Part shown: positions 10,538-21,634 of the stretch, one piece after another
Layout: the number at the start of each line of letters is the position of its first letter
Numbering within the stretch: position 1 is the stretch's first letter
Origin: Rhynchopus euleeides
Lineage: Eukaryota; Euglenozoa; Diplonemea; Diplonemida; Diplonemidae
Assembly: GCA_963210315.1 (NCBI GenBank)
Contig: OY723259.1
Span: 1,922,001-1,986,000, forward strand
Length of the DNA: 64,000 nt
Direction: 5' to 3'
Translations under genes and position numbers: made by a program
The notes under the pieces: generated by a model
The model's database searches: none
Told to the model about the DNA's origin: nothing
The model's input: only the letters and a program-made list of their open reading frames with translations

Positions 10538-12363
10538 TCAGGGGGTCTGGGGGGCGGAGCCCCCCAGCCGCCGGAGGCCACGGTAGTGAACATATGTTCT
10601 CAGGCTGACTTCAGTCAAGCACCTGACCAAATTCAGTGGGTCATTGGGACAATAGTTCGGAATCGCCCTGGTCCCTGGGCCCCAGTGAGGCCAGGGGGGC
10701 GGGGGCAGTCGGTGTGGGTCGGCGTGGGTCGGCACCCACTCGGGCAACACCTGCAGCTGCGCCGCTGCAGCGACGTCGAACAGCACCTGCAGGCACCTAT
10801 TGGCGACGTAATTGCCAGAGTGCCCCTTCAGGATGCTCCGCACTACCGGGAGGTTGTCGACCTTCAGTCGCAGCTTGCACCGCCGGCGCCCCAGCCGGGA
10901 GGCCAACCGCACCCCCAGTGCAGCGGCCCACATCTCCTTGATGTAAATGTGTGCTGACGCTTCGCCGGCCCCGAAGGCCCCCTGCGCCACCTCGCCGGTC
11001 TCCGCAAGCGCCGCCCACGCGCGTGATGACGCGTCTGTCCACACTGTGCACTCCTCGTCGTATGGAGCCTCCCGGTCCACCCACCGGTTCTCCGCGATCG
11101 CCTGCAGACATACGCGCGCGTCCCAGACCGCACTCGGCTGCATCCTGGTGGGCTCGTCCCACGCGTTGTTGTTCGTTGATACATGCCGCGCGATGCTGCG
11201 TATGGCCCCGATGAGGTTTGGCGAGTAGCACAGATGACGGCTTCGTGTGTACGTCCACCACACGATGGCCCCCGTCACCTTGAAGAATGCCCGGGGTGTT
11301 GCCTCCCCGGACAACACGTTCTGCACATGCACCGCCTCCAGCAGCTGCGCCACCCATTTCTCCGAGGAGCGGAACCTCTTCGTCGGCCCCCGCAGGTCGA
11401 ACTCCAGCCCGAAGGCCGCAAACTGTCTCTGGGGTTGCCCCTCGGCCTCCTCGTGCAGCTCGACTCTCGCGTAGGCACACCTCTGCTTGAACTCGGTGTA
11501 TCTCCTCGCCGCCTCCTCCTCGCTGCCCCCGAGGATGATGTAGTTGTCCACCCATGCGACGTTCCCCGGCCCTGCGAGAACCCTCGAGATGCGCTGCGCT
11601 ATCGATGGGCTCCACGACCACCCCATGCACAGCACCTTCAGCCACAAGTCGAGTGTGCCGCCTCTGCCATCTCCCAGGCGCATGCCGAAGTACTTCCGGA
11701 TCGGCTTCGCGAGGGGTATCTGGTAAAAAAATGATACTCCATCCGCGATCACGGCTGCATCTGCGTTCAGCACTGCGTCGATCACGTCCCTGATGCGCGG
11801 CAGCCGCATCTCAGGGGGGCGCCTCATCGCGGCGTTCAGCTTTCGTGCATCGACCACCAGCCGGAGATCCCCTGCCTTTTTTGCCACTGTGAAAGCCGGC
11901 ATCGTCATCTGGGGGTCCCCCTGCATCGGCTCCACCACCTCCCATTCGAGCAGCTTGTCCGCGTGCTGCCGCATGTGCCGCGAGGTGCCCCTCGCCATCC
12001 TGCCGCCTGTCGGCTTCGTCAGCAGGCTCTCGAAGGCGTCGAGTGACGTGATGACGTCCAGCACATCTTCAAGCTCCCCGTGGAGGTCCAGGCTGCGGAC
12101 CGCGTCGAGGGCCATCCTGTTGGATGATATGGGTGCCAGCACCCCCCCCTCACGTTCGGCTTCCGGTCGCACCTGCGCTCCCTCCACCTCCACGGAGAAG
12201 TCCCCGCCGTACCCGATGTCCAGCCCAGCACTGCACGCCTCGTCCCCCTCGCCCTCGGGGTCGTATGCGTAGGCACACATCCTCAGGATACCCTCGAAGT
12301 TGCTCGGCTTGGCGAGGTGGGCGGCGCACGACGGGAACGCCCCAAGAGCCCTGGGGATGCGCC
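10538..12363 (-). CDS. Reverse transcriptase-RNase H region of the retroelement
   Basis: Lies downstream of the recombinase ORF in another frame, which stays open upstream as a shadow to about 14290. RT-type blocks are visible: KAGDLRLVVDARKLNAAM (the LRLVVD-type block), then the SFFYQIPL finger/palm region, then LCMGWSWSPSIAQRISR. An RNase H-like block follows (EECTVWTDASSRAWA and IKEMWAAALGVRL). The arrangement matches the RT-RNase H of tyrosine-recombinase retroelements. It is part of the element at 10406-15728. Confidence 0.75.
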
Positions 12364-12369
12364 CCGCCG

Positions 12370-14247
12370 CTAGAGCTGGCGTGATGTAGTCGCGGTCTCC
12401 TCCACGAGACGAGTCGCGGCCAGTGGGGCGTACTGCAGCAGCCCCTCTGTCGTCCGGTGGCGGGTCAGCTTCTGCACCGCTCGCAACTCGAGCCCCTTGT
12501 GAATCAGGTGGTGCACTGCCCCCCTGCGTAGACTGTGTGGCGTCAGCGCGGGGTTCACCCGTTTTACCGCCCGGGACACCTTGCTGTACGACACGCCTTG
12601 AACCAGGCCGCCGTCCCGGTTCTTCCGCATCGTCTTCCCCAGCACACCGTTCAGCTGCGTAGGCAAACACACCCCTGTAGTCTGTCCCTTCGCGAACGGG
12701 TCGTTCTTGGTGCCCCTCCAGGTTATAGATACCACCCCGTCGTTCTTCACCCGCACCTCTCGGGTTGCAATACTCTTCACGTCCGAGCACCTTGCGGCCC
12801 CGTGCCACATCAGCCCCAGTGCCAGTCGCACCTCGGGGTCCCGCTCGTCCCGCATCGCCTGCTCCACTTCTGCCTTCGTCGCCGGCACCGCCTGTGTCCG
12901 GGGCACCTCCGCCCCCATGCGCCTCAGTCCCCGTCTGAACGCGTCGAGCTTGTGCGAGTGCACTGTGTCCTCCAGCATGTGGCGGTGCGCGGACGACACG
13001 GCGTAGCTGTAGGCCAGCCCCGAGGATGGCAGCACGTTGTCGACAGACATCTTCTTGGAGACCCACAAGATGATCGCCGTCCCCGTGTCGATGGGTCCCT
13101 CGGCGGCCTCCCAGGCCTGACGGAACTCCTGGAACCGCCGGTAGCACGACGCGATGTTGTCCCATGTGGAGTTCGCGAGTGCCCGGTCCAGAACGGCGTT
13201 GGCTGCAGACACGACTTCCCCCCTCGTCCCGTCCGGGAGGGTTGCTGTCTCTGACATCCGCGGGCGTCCTCGAGTTGCTGGCCCCCTGCGCAGCCACCGC
13301 TGCAGCCCCGACTCGATTGTGTGGCCTTCCGCTGTCGGGTCCCGCCCCTGGGATCCCGTCTGCTGCACTGCTGGGCCGGCCCGCTCTGTCGCCTGCTCTC
13401 TCCGAGCAGTGTTGGTGACCGGCCACGGCCTGTGTGGCGTCATCCCGTGATCTTGCTGCGCCATTTGCTCCCCCTGAGCACTGGGCTGTATTCTTACTAA
13501 CCACGGTGTGCGTGGATTCTGCTCCCCCTGAGCTTGATGCACCGCTGGCTCCCCTTGAGCACTGGGCTGTGTGATTTGCGTTTTTACTAGCCACGGCGTG
13601 CGTGGATTCTGCTCCCCTTGAGCTTGCTTCGCCGCTGGCTCCCCTTGAGCACTGGGCTGTGTGATTTTCGTTTTTACTATCCACGGCGTGCGTGGTTTCT
13701 GCTCCCCTTGAGCTTGCTTCGCCGCTGGCTCCCCTTGAGCACTGGGCTGTGTGATTTGCGTTTTTACTAGCCACGGCGTGCGTGGATTCTGCTCCCCTTG
13801 AGCTTGATGCGCCGCTGGCTCCCCTTGAGCACTGGGCTGTGTGATTTCCGTTTTTACTAGCCACGGCGTGCGTGGATTCTGCTCCCCTTGAGCTTGATGC
13901 GCCGCTGGCTCCCCTTGAGCACTGGGCTGTGTGATTTCCGTTTTTACTAGCCACGGCGTGCGTGGATTCTGCTCCCCTTGAGCTTGCTTCGCCGCTGGCT
14001 CCCCTTGAGCACTGGGCTGTGTGATTTCCGTTTTTACTAGCCACGGCGTGCGTGGGTTCTGCTCCCCTTGAGCTTGATGCGCCGCTGGCTCCCCTTGAGC
14101 ACTGGGCTGTGTGGTTTGCGCTTTTACTCGCCACGGCATGCGTGAATTCTGCTCCCCTTGAGCTTGTGGCACCGCTGGTTCCCCTTGAAGTGTGGACTGT
14201 GTGTGCAGTGGCGGTGTGTCTGAGGGAGGTGTCGCCGGCCCGCACAA
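12370..14247 (-). CDS. Tyrosine recombinase ORF of the retroelement
   Basis: Part of the element at 10406-15728. The N-terminal part is a tandem array of about eight 30-residue repeats (90-bp DNA unit, about 13480-14200; QGEPAAHQAQGEQNPRTPW type). The C-terminal 300 residues are a phage-integrase-type tyrosine recombinase: an N-terminal SAM-like helical region (DNIASCYRRFQEFRQAW), a catalytic Arg region (LMWHGAARCSDVKSI), HSLRRGA, then LTRHRTTEGLLQY with the nucleophile Tyr. In this class the enzyme inserts a circular DNA intermediate. Confidence 0.8.
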   Translation of the reverse strand: MCGPATPPSDTPPLHTQSTLQGEPAVPQAQGEQNSRMPWRVKAQTTQPSAQGEPAAHQAQGEQNPRTPWLVKTEITQPSAQGEPAAKQAQGEQNPRTPWLVKTEITQPSAQGEPAAHQAQGEQNPRTPWLVKTEITQPSAQGEPAAHQAQGEQNPRTPWLVKTQITQPSAQGEPAAKQAQGEQKPRTPWIVKTKITQPSAQGEPAAKQAQGEQNPRTPWLVKTQITQPSAQGEPAVHQAQGEQNPRTPWLVRIQPSAQGEQMAQQDHGMTPHRPWPVTNTARREQATERAGPAVQQTGSQGRDPTAEGHTIESGLQRWLRRGPATRGRPRMSETATLPDGTRGEVVSAANAVLDRALANSTWDNIASCYRRFQEFRQAWEAAEGPIDTGTAIILWVSKKMSVDNVLPSSGLAYSYAVSSAHRHMLEDTVHSHKLDAFRRGLRRMGAEVPRTQAVPATKAEVEQAMRDERDPEVRLALGLMWHGAARCSDVKSIATREVRVKNDGVVSITWRGTKNDPFAKGQTTGVCLPTQLNGVLGKTMRKNRDGGLVQGVSYSKVSRAVKRVNPALTPHSLRRGAVHHLIHKGLELRAVQKLTRHRTTEGLLQYAPLAATRLVEETATTSRQL

Positions 14248-14277
14248 CCCCGGCTCTCCCTGCGCAGGTGTGGCTTG

Positions 14278-15294
14278 TCACTTGCCCCACTTGGATCCCT
14301 TGTTGAAGCCCTTGTTGGATCCCTTTCCCCCCTTACCTCCCTTCGGCACCACTGGCCTCTCTTCCTCCTCGTCCCACGCGCCCTCGGTGCGGCGCCGCTT
14401 GTTGTTGGCCTTCTCCTTCTCGCCCTCGCTCTGGGCTTGGCTCTGGAGCGACCTGAATAGTTGCTCCGTCAGCGCGCTTGCCGGCATGCCCTCCAGCCGC
14501 CGCTCCCAGTGCAGCTGCGCCGCGAGCCCGTACCACTCCCGGAGGCGCAGCCCCTCCAAGCGGACCAGGAGGTTGTGGGCAGCTTGCACTGCCTCAGGCT
14601 TCGTCGACACGATGGGGATCAGGATGTCCAACACGGAGAGCGCGACCCGAAGTTCGTGCTGGGGCCCGGTCGCTGCCGCAGCCGCATCGTCCGCCCCCTT
14701 CCCGAAACGATCACGCAGTGCCCTCATGGCCATTGCGTGCAGCGCTGGCGACTGCATCCGGTGGCGCCATTGCTCCACCACCGTGATGCGGGTGCCGGTC
14801 AGCCCCTCGCGTTCCAGCTTCGCCTGCCGCTCCTTCCTCTGCATATCATCCAAGACCTCCTCCAGAATTGCCTTGGTGTTTGGGTTATCCACACCCCTCA
14901 TCAACTCCCAGAGGTCCCTCACCTTGGGCGTAGCGTCACTCATGTTGGCATCGGCGTCGCCCTCGTCCTCCTCCTTGAGGGTCCATGTTGCCTCACCATT
15001 GTGGAGATACAGCGCGCAGAGGGGGCAGACCCAGTGTGGCTCCATCCACTGGTCGGTCATCTTCTCGACCGTCTGATCCCCCGTGCCCTCCATGTAGGCC
15101 TTCAGGCAGCTCTTCGTCGTCCGCCTTCCACACATGCGACACACAGACGAGTGCGCGTCGGAGTGCAGCGCCCCGCACTCCGGAAACACGCAGTCGGGGG
15201 TGCCGTCCACCCCCGCTGCGTTTCCCGGAACAACCGGGGTCGGAACATCGATCCACGCCTGGTCGATGATCACGGTTGCGTTCCGGTCCGGCAT
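14278..15294 (-). CDS. Gag-like ORF of the tyrosine-recombinase element
   Basis: Starts MPDRNATVIID. The N-terminal third has paired Cys motifs (CVFPECGALH, CRMCGRRTTKSC, CPLCALYLH) resembling a PHD/RING-like zinc module. The middle is helical. The end is a basic, Lys/Gly-rich tail (GGKGGKGSNKGFNKGSK) suited to nucleic-acid binding. It is the first ORF of the element, so a structural or gag role is inferred from position and tail. No known gag family recognised. Confidence 0.6.
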   Translation of the reverse strand: MPDRNATVIIDQAWIDVPTPVVPGNAAGVDGTPDCVFPECGALHSDAHSSVCRMCGRRTTKSCLKAYMEGTGDQTVEKMTDQWMEPHWVCPLCALYLHNGEATWTLKEEDEGDADANMSDATPKVRDLWELMRGVDNPNTKAILEEVLDDMQRKERQAKLEREGLTGTRITVVEQWRHRMQSPALHAMAMRALRDRFGKGADDAAAAATGPQHELRVALSVLDILIPIVSTKPEAVQAAHNLLVRLEGLRLREWYGLAAQLHWERRLEGMPASALTEQLFRSLQSQAQSEGEKEKANNKRRRTEGAWDEEEERPVVPKGGKGGKGSNKGFNKGSKWGK

Positions 15295-15730
15295 TGTGTT
15301 GTTTGGTTGTTTGGGAGAGGTTGTGAGAGTTGTGGTGAAACGCACACACCTCGACCTGTGATGAGGTGAGATGTGGCTCTGCAATTACGGCACTACGCGT
15401 GCCGTAAACTCGAATGACCTGCTTTCTCCGTGTTCCATTTCCTCCTTCATTGCATGAGGCTACAAAATAATATTCTGGTAGGGCAGGCTGGTCAGGCCTG
15501 CCCTACCAAGGTTTCGGACTGAAATTAATAGGTGGGGCAGCTGCCCTACCTGCCTGACCAGGCACGAGATCACTGAACACCTTATCCGGACGCCGTATCG
15601 GATACGTGTCTAGAAAGGGGCTTGGGGGCAACGCCTGCCGTATCAGTGCCGTTGCCGTATCGGATACGTATCACGTATCGCCCCCGCCAAAAAGGTGCTC
15701 TGAAACGCGTATCATGCCAACTTAGCCCTA

Positions 15731-18700
15731 GGGGGGGGGGGGGGTTTGCACTTGTTGGTGATTTCGCTCAGGTTTGACAGCACATAAACTCTCTTCATAT
15801 TGTCACACATCACATCACACGTCACACCCACCCTGCAGAGATGTCGGGGGCCTTCTTCTAGACACAGGCGGGTGCACCGAGAAGCGGGTGGAGGTGGTGA
15901 GGTGTGAGTGCCGGAGTAGATGGGGTTTTCAGTCGGTCGCAATCAGTCGTGGAATAGTGGTGGGTGGTGGTGGTGATGTCCCTTTGTGACCAGTATTTTT
16001 TTCGAGATAACTTGGAGACATGAATCAGGGCCACTTTCAAATATTCTGTGCGTGTGTGTGTGGTTTTATGTGTTGTGCGTGGCGTGTTTCATCGATCCAA
16101 TTTGGTTTGTCAAACCCCCCGTCACCCCCCCCCCCCTCCCCTCCCCCAAGAGTGAAGGTTAGCTCTGTGCTTCCATTTTTCTTCGACTTCACCGCCTCCC
16201 TCCCTCCCTTCCCAACCGCACTCCAGACGGAGAAAATATCACAATCACATCTCCTCCTCCACCTCCTCCTCACAAACAAAATCACTCTACTGGGTGACCT
16301 TTCTGCTCGCCGTGTCAACACTGTCCCGAGTGTGCCACCCCACGTTGCGAGGGCACAACTCACAAGTGTTTGCCACTTGGTAGCGAAGTCCTCCTCGCAG
16401 ACCCCCCCCCCCCCCCCCCCCCAAGCATCCCCCTCTCCCCCCCGGCCCTTCTTCGTCTTATCTTCCTGCTGATTCTGATTTTCTGGCATTCCCTTCAGCA
16501 CCCGCTGCCCGTCGCCACAACCACAACCACAGCCGCCATTATTTTTTGGCGCTGGGCCACGGATGAGTTGAGGGGGGGGGGGTGTGGGTGGGGTGGGGGC
16601 ACAGCGTGGCGAGAGAGAGAGGCGCAACGAAAAGGGAAACCGAAACAGGGACAGCTGATGCGTCAAAGAGAGTGACCTCGAGGGGACACTCCGCGACCAA
16701 GCCAGGCAACCGTTCTCACCCTAGACAGACATGTTGAAAGTGCGAATAGTCCCGTACCGAAGAGATACGTGCCTTCCTGACCCCCCCGTGTGCGCAACAC
16801 GGATCGACAGGTGCTGCTCCTAAAATCGTACCCAATGGCTTGACGGTCGTCTTCCGCAGAGGGTGGGAGGGGGTGGGGGTGTGTCCGCGTTTTTCTTCAC
16901 CTTTTTGTTGCCACACCTAGAGCCTCCCCAGTTACCAGCATCCCCCCCCCTCTCTCTCTCTCGCTCTCTCTCTCTCTCCCCCCGTGATTCGTCCACGCAC
17001 ACGGCCCCGTGCAGAAAAAAATACGCGGAAAAAATGAGAGGGGCAGCGTCGAGAGAGGGAGAGAGAAAAAGAAAACGCACAATTTATCAACCGGGGGGCG
17101 GGGGTGTGGTGGGGGGTGGGCTGCACACCGCGCTAGTTTCTGCTTTCACGAGTGAAATGACTGGTCAGATTCCTAGTTAGTTTTTGCTAAACGAGCGGTC
17201 GCCTTGTGTCACTTCTCGTTAGCAACGGGTGACACTCGCCGGACAATGCCACTCGTTAGTCCACTCGTCAGTAACTAGTCATCTCGTTGAATGGTGCGAT
17301 GTGTGGCGTCCCTTCGTAATGTGTCGCCAAAGCGGGGTCGCCAGGAACCCCGCATATCGGGACCGGACTGACTTTCTGCAGATGCATTAGACCGAAGCCC
17401 CATACCCTCCTCCCCTCAACCACTTTGATTCGAAACAACAGCCCAGCTGAAATGCGGGATGCCAGTGTGGCCAGCGAGCTCGATGCAACGGACATAAAAA
17501 AACCAAAACGTATCGCGGCTCCTCCTCTGGTGCGGTGTGTGTTATAACACCTCTCTCTCTCCCCCCCCCCCCCCCCCTCCTCTGAAGTACTGTCGTTTGA
17601 GTTTCTCCCCCCCCCCCCCCCCCACCTCACGTGTCTCTCAAACAACAGCATTTGACAGCTTTTTGGTGCCACTTGGCGGTGTTGCTCCCCCCCCTCCCCC
17701 TGAAGCTCCAGCCGGCGCAACCCCAAAGTGACAGCCTGGAGGGGGGTGGGGGGGGTGTGGGCAGCGGCTTCCTCGTTGGTGTTTCGGCCTTCCAATAGCT
17801 TCATTCGACACATCCTCTTTGCAATCTTCAAATGGCAGCAACCCCCGACGAGAACGCACACCTCCAAACACCACCGCCACTCTCCCAGCCGAGCCTTCTT
17901 CCCGGGATCTCAGTGCATTCGGAAGGGGTAGTGGAGGCAGCATCAGAGCTTCGCTCGGTGCGACATACATATACTCAAGTTAAATGTCAAAGAAACCGGT
18001 CCAACTCCAACCCCCCCCTCTTCCCTTCCATTCATACATACGTTACTATGCTGTACTGTTCCCATAACAACCGTGGTTCCATCCCCTTGCTCAGCTCTTG
18101 CTTCTTCCTTCCTGTGGAAGCTCGGGGGGTCCCACGTCTGCCAGCCCTCTCCGCCCGCACACACCGGAGGGGGTATGGGGGCGGCGTTTCGTTTGGGGAG
18201 TGGGTGCGTGTATGTGTGCTGCTCCTAGTTGCTGCTGTTTGACCCGCACACACACTTCCCCCTGCCCCCCCTCTGATCGGGAGGCCTCTGGGTGGAGGGA
18301 GGCTGCGGCCCCAGCAATACACTCTGATGCATCCGTTTCGTGCTCCCACTCCGTCCGGTATCCAGACGTACAGTCTCTTCTGAGATGCAGTGGGGGCACA
18401 TGGCATGTATTGTATTCAGCTTTCATATCATACGGTGTGAGAACTGTTGCAGCAAAAAAAAAACAGCGGGAGGTTCCCCTATCACACCCAAAGAATGCAG
18501 CTGGGATTCGTTGCAGAAATCATTCGCGGAGAACTACGAAAGGTAAGGCGAGAAGATGTTTCCGTTGATCGCACGGTACTCTTTGCGGCACGCCGCAGAC
18601 ACAAGGTGGCAGTGATGCGTGTGTCCCCCACAGCGTCACAGAGGAGTGATCCCTCGTCTGTGGGAGACCACACTTACCCGAATATTTTCCGGCTCCCCAA

Positions 18701-20763
18701 ACCCCCCTTTACCCTTTATTTACCATACCGACTCTGGCATCAAGCGCTGTGGTGAGAGATCAGGCTCCCTGCACCTCCACTCTATTCGACCCCCATATTT
18801 ATTTTCTCCTCCGATGTCACTGCCTCCCCCCCACCCACCCCCCGCCCGTACATTTTATTCCTTCAGTTTTTCATTGTTTCATGGACACAACCTTCGCGTG
18901 GAAAAGTGGCATTTTTTTGACTTTCTGCCACCCCCCTGGCCCCTCGTAAGGAGGAAGCAGTATTTTGTTTGGAGAGTGTGTGTATGTGTGACGCGTCAAA
19001 AAAAAACCCCAGTAACCAACACGCATCTTTCAAATTCGCAATACGCGCGGCGGGGGTTTGTCCGGTTTGCCGCACAAACAACGCCTTACCTTTTTTGAGT
19101 TCATTTTTTTTTGGGAACATGGGTTTGCACTTTGTGACATAGCATGGCCTCGGCAAGGGGCTTTCCCACACCTGTGTGTCCAGCTGCGTCAGTGTGTCGC
19201 AAAGAGTGTGGCAGGGTGTGTTGCAGCTGTCTGGGTTATCTTCAGCATTTCGCTCGGTGCGACCTACACAAAACAAGGCAGAACGCTTAACGTGTAGGGG
19301 GGGGGGGTTGAAGTTGGAGTTTCATCCGCTCTAAAAAACACAGAAAAATGAGAGCCATCAGCAGAATATGGGGCACACCGGCACAGTTTTTCCACGGCGC
19401 GAAGGACCCACTCCCCCCCCCCCCCCATCAGTCGCAGCTCAACAGTTTTGTGTGAACAGTGTGCACACGTTGTTGATCCGGTTTGTTTGCTTGTTTGTTT
19501 GTTTGTTTGACTGTCTGTTTGTTTGTTATTTTCTTGTTCTTTAGTTTATGGGTGTGTGTCTGAGTGAATGTGCAGAACACACACGCACCCCACGAAACAC
19601 ATTGGGTGTCACATCAAGATACGCAGAGTGTGATCTGCACTTCTATAAAAGATTCACGTGTACGTGGGGTGGGGGTGAACGGAGGGTTGAATCAGGGCGA
19701 CTGGCCCCAAAGAACGTTGAACAAACATATTGAACTGGCAACCCCTCTGCACCCCCCGCCCACACTCCACACAGCAAGCGCCGCACCTCGTCGCCAGGGT
19801 GGGTGTGGTGGCCGCAACACCCGAAGAACAGAACATGCCACTGCAGAAATGAATAGGGGTCTTTGAAACTCACTGTGTCGTTGAGCCACGCTATGTATGT
19901 CGTAGAGCACAGCAAGACGGAGGTGAGTGACGAAGCTCTTTTAGAAACGGCAGGAGCTACCGTGTGCGTGCAACCCGTGGGGATATGGGATGCATGCATG
20001 TCCCAAGTGTGGCCTTTTTTGACATGCATCATAGCATCGTATGTTCGTTCTTGGTTTGTGGTGCAGGGTATTTTTCTTGCTGGTCGTGCCACTCCCCACC
20101 CGGGTCCTCGCTGTTGTGCGTGCGGTGGTCGCACGGGGTGTCCAGCCTTTGGGCAGACCCCGGCGGCCATCAGCCGCAAAAGGTAATCATCTTGAGGTGT
20201 CCCGGGCTAAAGAATAAAGTTTTTGAAAAGGCAGAGAAAGAGAGAGAGAGAAAGGCACATCTTCTTGACGAAGCCGTCTGTTTTTTTTACCCGAAAGTGA
20301 AAGGGGGGAGGAGTCCCCCCCCTCCACCTCTCTCCCCCACCCCGTGAATTGTGTCGTGTCGTGTGCGCTGAGTTTGCATCAGAGACTGCTTAGCGTCCTC
20401 CGCTCAACATTACGTACTGTGGCCCGTTCTTGAGAACGCCATTACGCGATTTTCAATTTTTTTTGTGTGAAAACAAATATGGGATGAAGCCGTCGTGATC
20501 GGCGTCTTCATCAAAAAAAATCTCTACACAACACAACTCTGCCCCATGTGTTGTGCTGCACGGGCGGGTCTGCATTTTCAGTGGACAGGACTCCCATGTT
20601 TCAGGCCACTGATGAGTGCATTCCCCGAAAAATGCTTTTTGTGGGGTATCCAGTCATACGATTCTTTTTTGCCCTGCTGCGCGAGCGAGGGACAGGAAGG
20701 GGTGAGGGCCAGGGCAGGGCAAGGTTGGGGGGGGGGGGGTGGCGGGAGATCAGTGGCTGGGGG
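15731..20763. other. Long spacer, low complexity
   Basis: Five kilobases with no gene I can support. It contains many C runs (for example 16390-16420, 17560-17575, 17610-17625, 19410-19427), CT runs (16950-16980), a (GTTT)n run at 19490-19525 and one copy of the CGCACAAACAACGCCTTA motif at 19062-19092. Small exon-like pieces occur at 18498-18545 (ATG ... AAG then GTAAGG) and 20068-20180 (Cys-rich, AG ... GTAATC), but nothing connects them. Confidence 0.5.
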
Positions 20764-20772
20764 GGTGTGGGG

Positions 20773-21625
20773 CAGGCCTGTCGCTAACTTTTCGATTTTG
20801 GAGATTTGGTGGGTTGACGCTCCTGTTTTGGGGGGGGATCAGGGGGGAAAACACTAGGGGTCAATTTTTCTCGCGCGCGCTTCGCGCGCGCTCGTGTTGT
20901 TGCCAATTTTTCCCATCGGTGGACCACTAGGTGGGCACGGTGTGAGGCGCTGGGTTCCTTCCGTGGTTCCTCTCCCGCTCGCGCCGTCGGGTGCCGGAGG
21001 AAACCAAAAAATGGCTTTCGGGACCATGATTTCGACGCTGCCCCCTGATATGTCACGGCCGTCAAAGCGCAAGGACTTGGTTACTAGACGGGCACGCGAG
21101 ATGGGGGGTCTGGGGGGCAGGGCCCCCCAGCCGCCGGAGGCCACGGTAGTGAGCATCTGTTCATTGTGGGCGTACAGATTCTGTGTGAGTTGGCTGCGTC
21201 CTCCTGAGGCTACTGGAGTGGGTGGATTCCCTGACCCGGTGGGAATCGAATGACTTGAGTACGAGACATACGCCACAGGGGGGTCTGGGGGGCGGAGCCC
21301 CCCAGCCGCCGGAGGCCACGGTAGTGAGCATCTGTTCCTGCAAAACCATACTCTCTTCGACGTCGACCCAGTGAAAGTGGGTTGACGCTTGGTCGACGCT
21401 TGGTGAGCGTCGACCCAGTGTAACCGGGCCAACGCTAGGTTAGCGTCGACCCAGTGTAATAAATGGGTTGACGCTTGGTCCAGGCTTGAATGGCAACCCA
21501 GTTCCACTAGGTCGACGCTCCAAGCCTCGACCAAGCGTCAACCCAGTCCACTGGGTCGACGCTTTTTTATGGGGGGGGAAACCCAAAATTACTGGGTCGA
21601 CGGTCGACGCTTAGCGACATGCCTG
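20773..21625 (+). mobile_element. 9-bp-TSD DNA transposon (MULE-like MITE), copy 1
   Basis: The ends are CAGGC(C/A)TGTCGCTAA in inverted orientation, flanked by an exact 9-bp duplication GGTGTGGGG (20764-20772 and 21626-21634). Length 853 bp, with no transposase. The inside has a CGCGCGC hairpin near 20870-20890, two copies of the 59-bp hairpin module (21104-21162 and 21279-21337) and a run of GTCGACCCAGT/ACTGGGTCGAC palindromes at about 21360-21610. A 9-bp duplication is typical of Mutator-like elements; the family call rests on that alone. A second, inverted copy is at 45676-46319. Confidence 0.8.
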
Positions 21626-21634
21626 GGTGTGGGG

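Larger units (their letters stand above)
10406..15728 (-). mobile_element. Tyrosine-recombinase retroelement (DIRS/VIPER-like)
   Basis: A 5.3-kb element bounded by inverted repeats beginning GGGCTAAGTTGGC(G/A)TGATACG and flanked on each side by TA. Just inside both ends are repeated GTATC/GATAC palindromes. Parts, in order on the - strand: a gag-like ORF, a tyrosine-recombinase ORF, then reverse transcriptase and RNase H. Recombinase before RT is the order known from trypanosomatid VIPER elements; DIRS and Ngaro elements place it after RT. The 15470-15570 stretch holds strong hairpins (GGTAGGGCAGGC ... GCCTGCCCTACC), which could be the internal complementary region such elements use. The long frames look whole, so the insertion is probably young. 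The 3' part carries the shared 59-bp hairpin module (10541-10599). Confidence 0.8.

Noticed and set aside
12019-13450. Plus-strand frames across the retroelement (for example 11793-12272, 12535-13254)
   Set aside because: Antisense shadows of GC-rich coding sequence with recognised domains on -.
18498-18545. Possible first exon (MQLGFVAEIIRGELRK then GTAAGG)
   Set aside because: Plausible start and donor, but no following exon found in any phase; too short to support.
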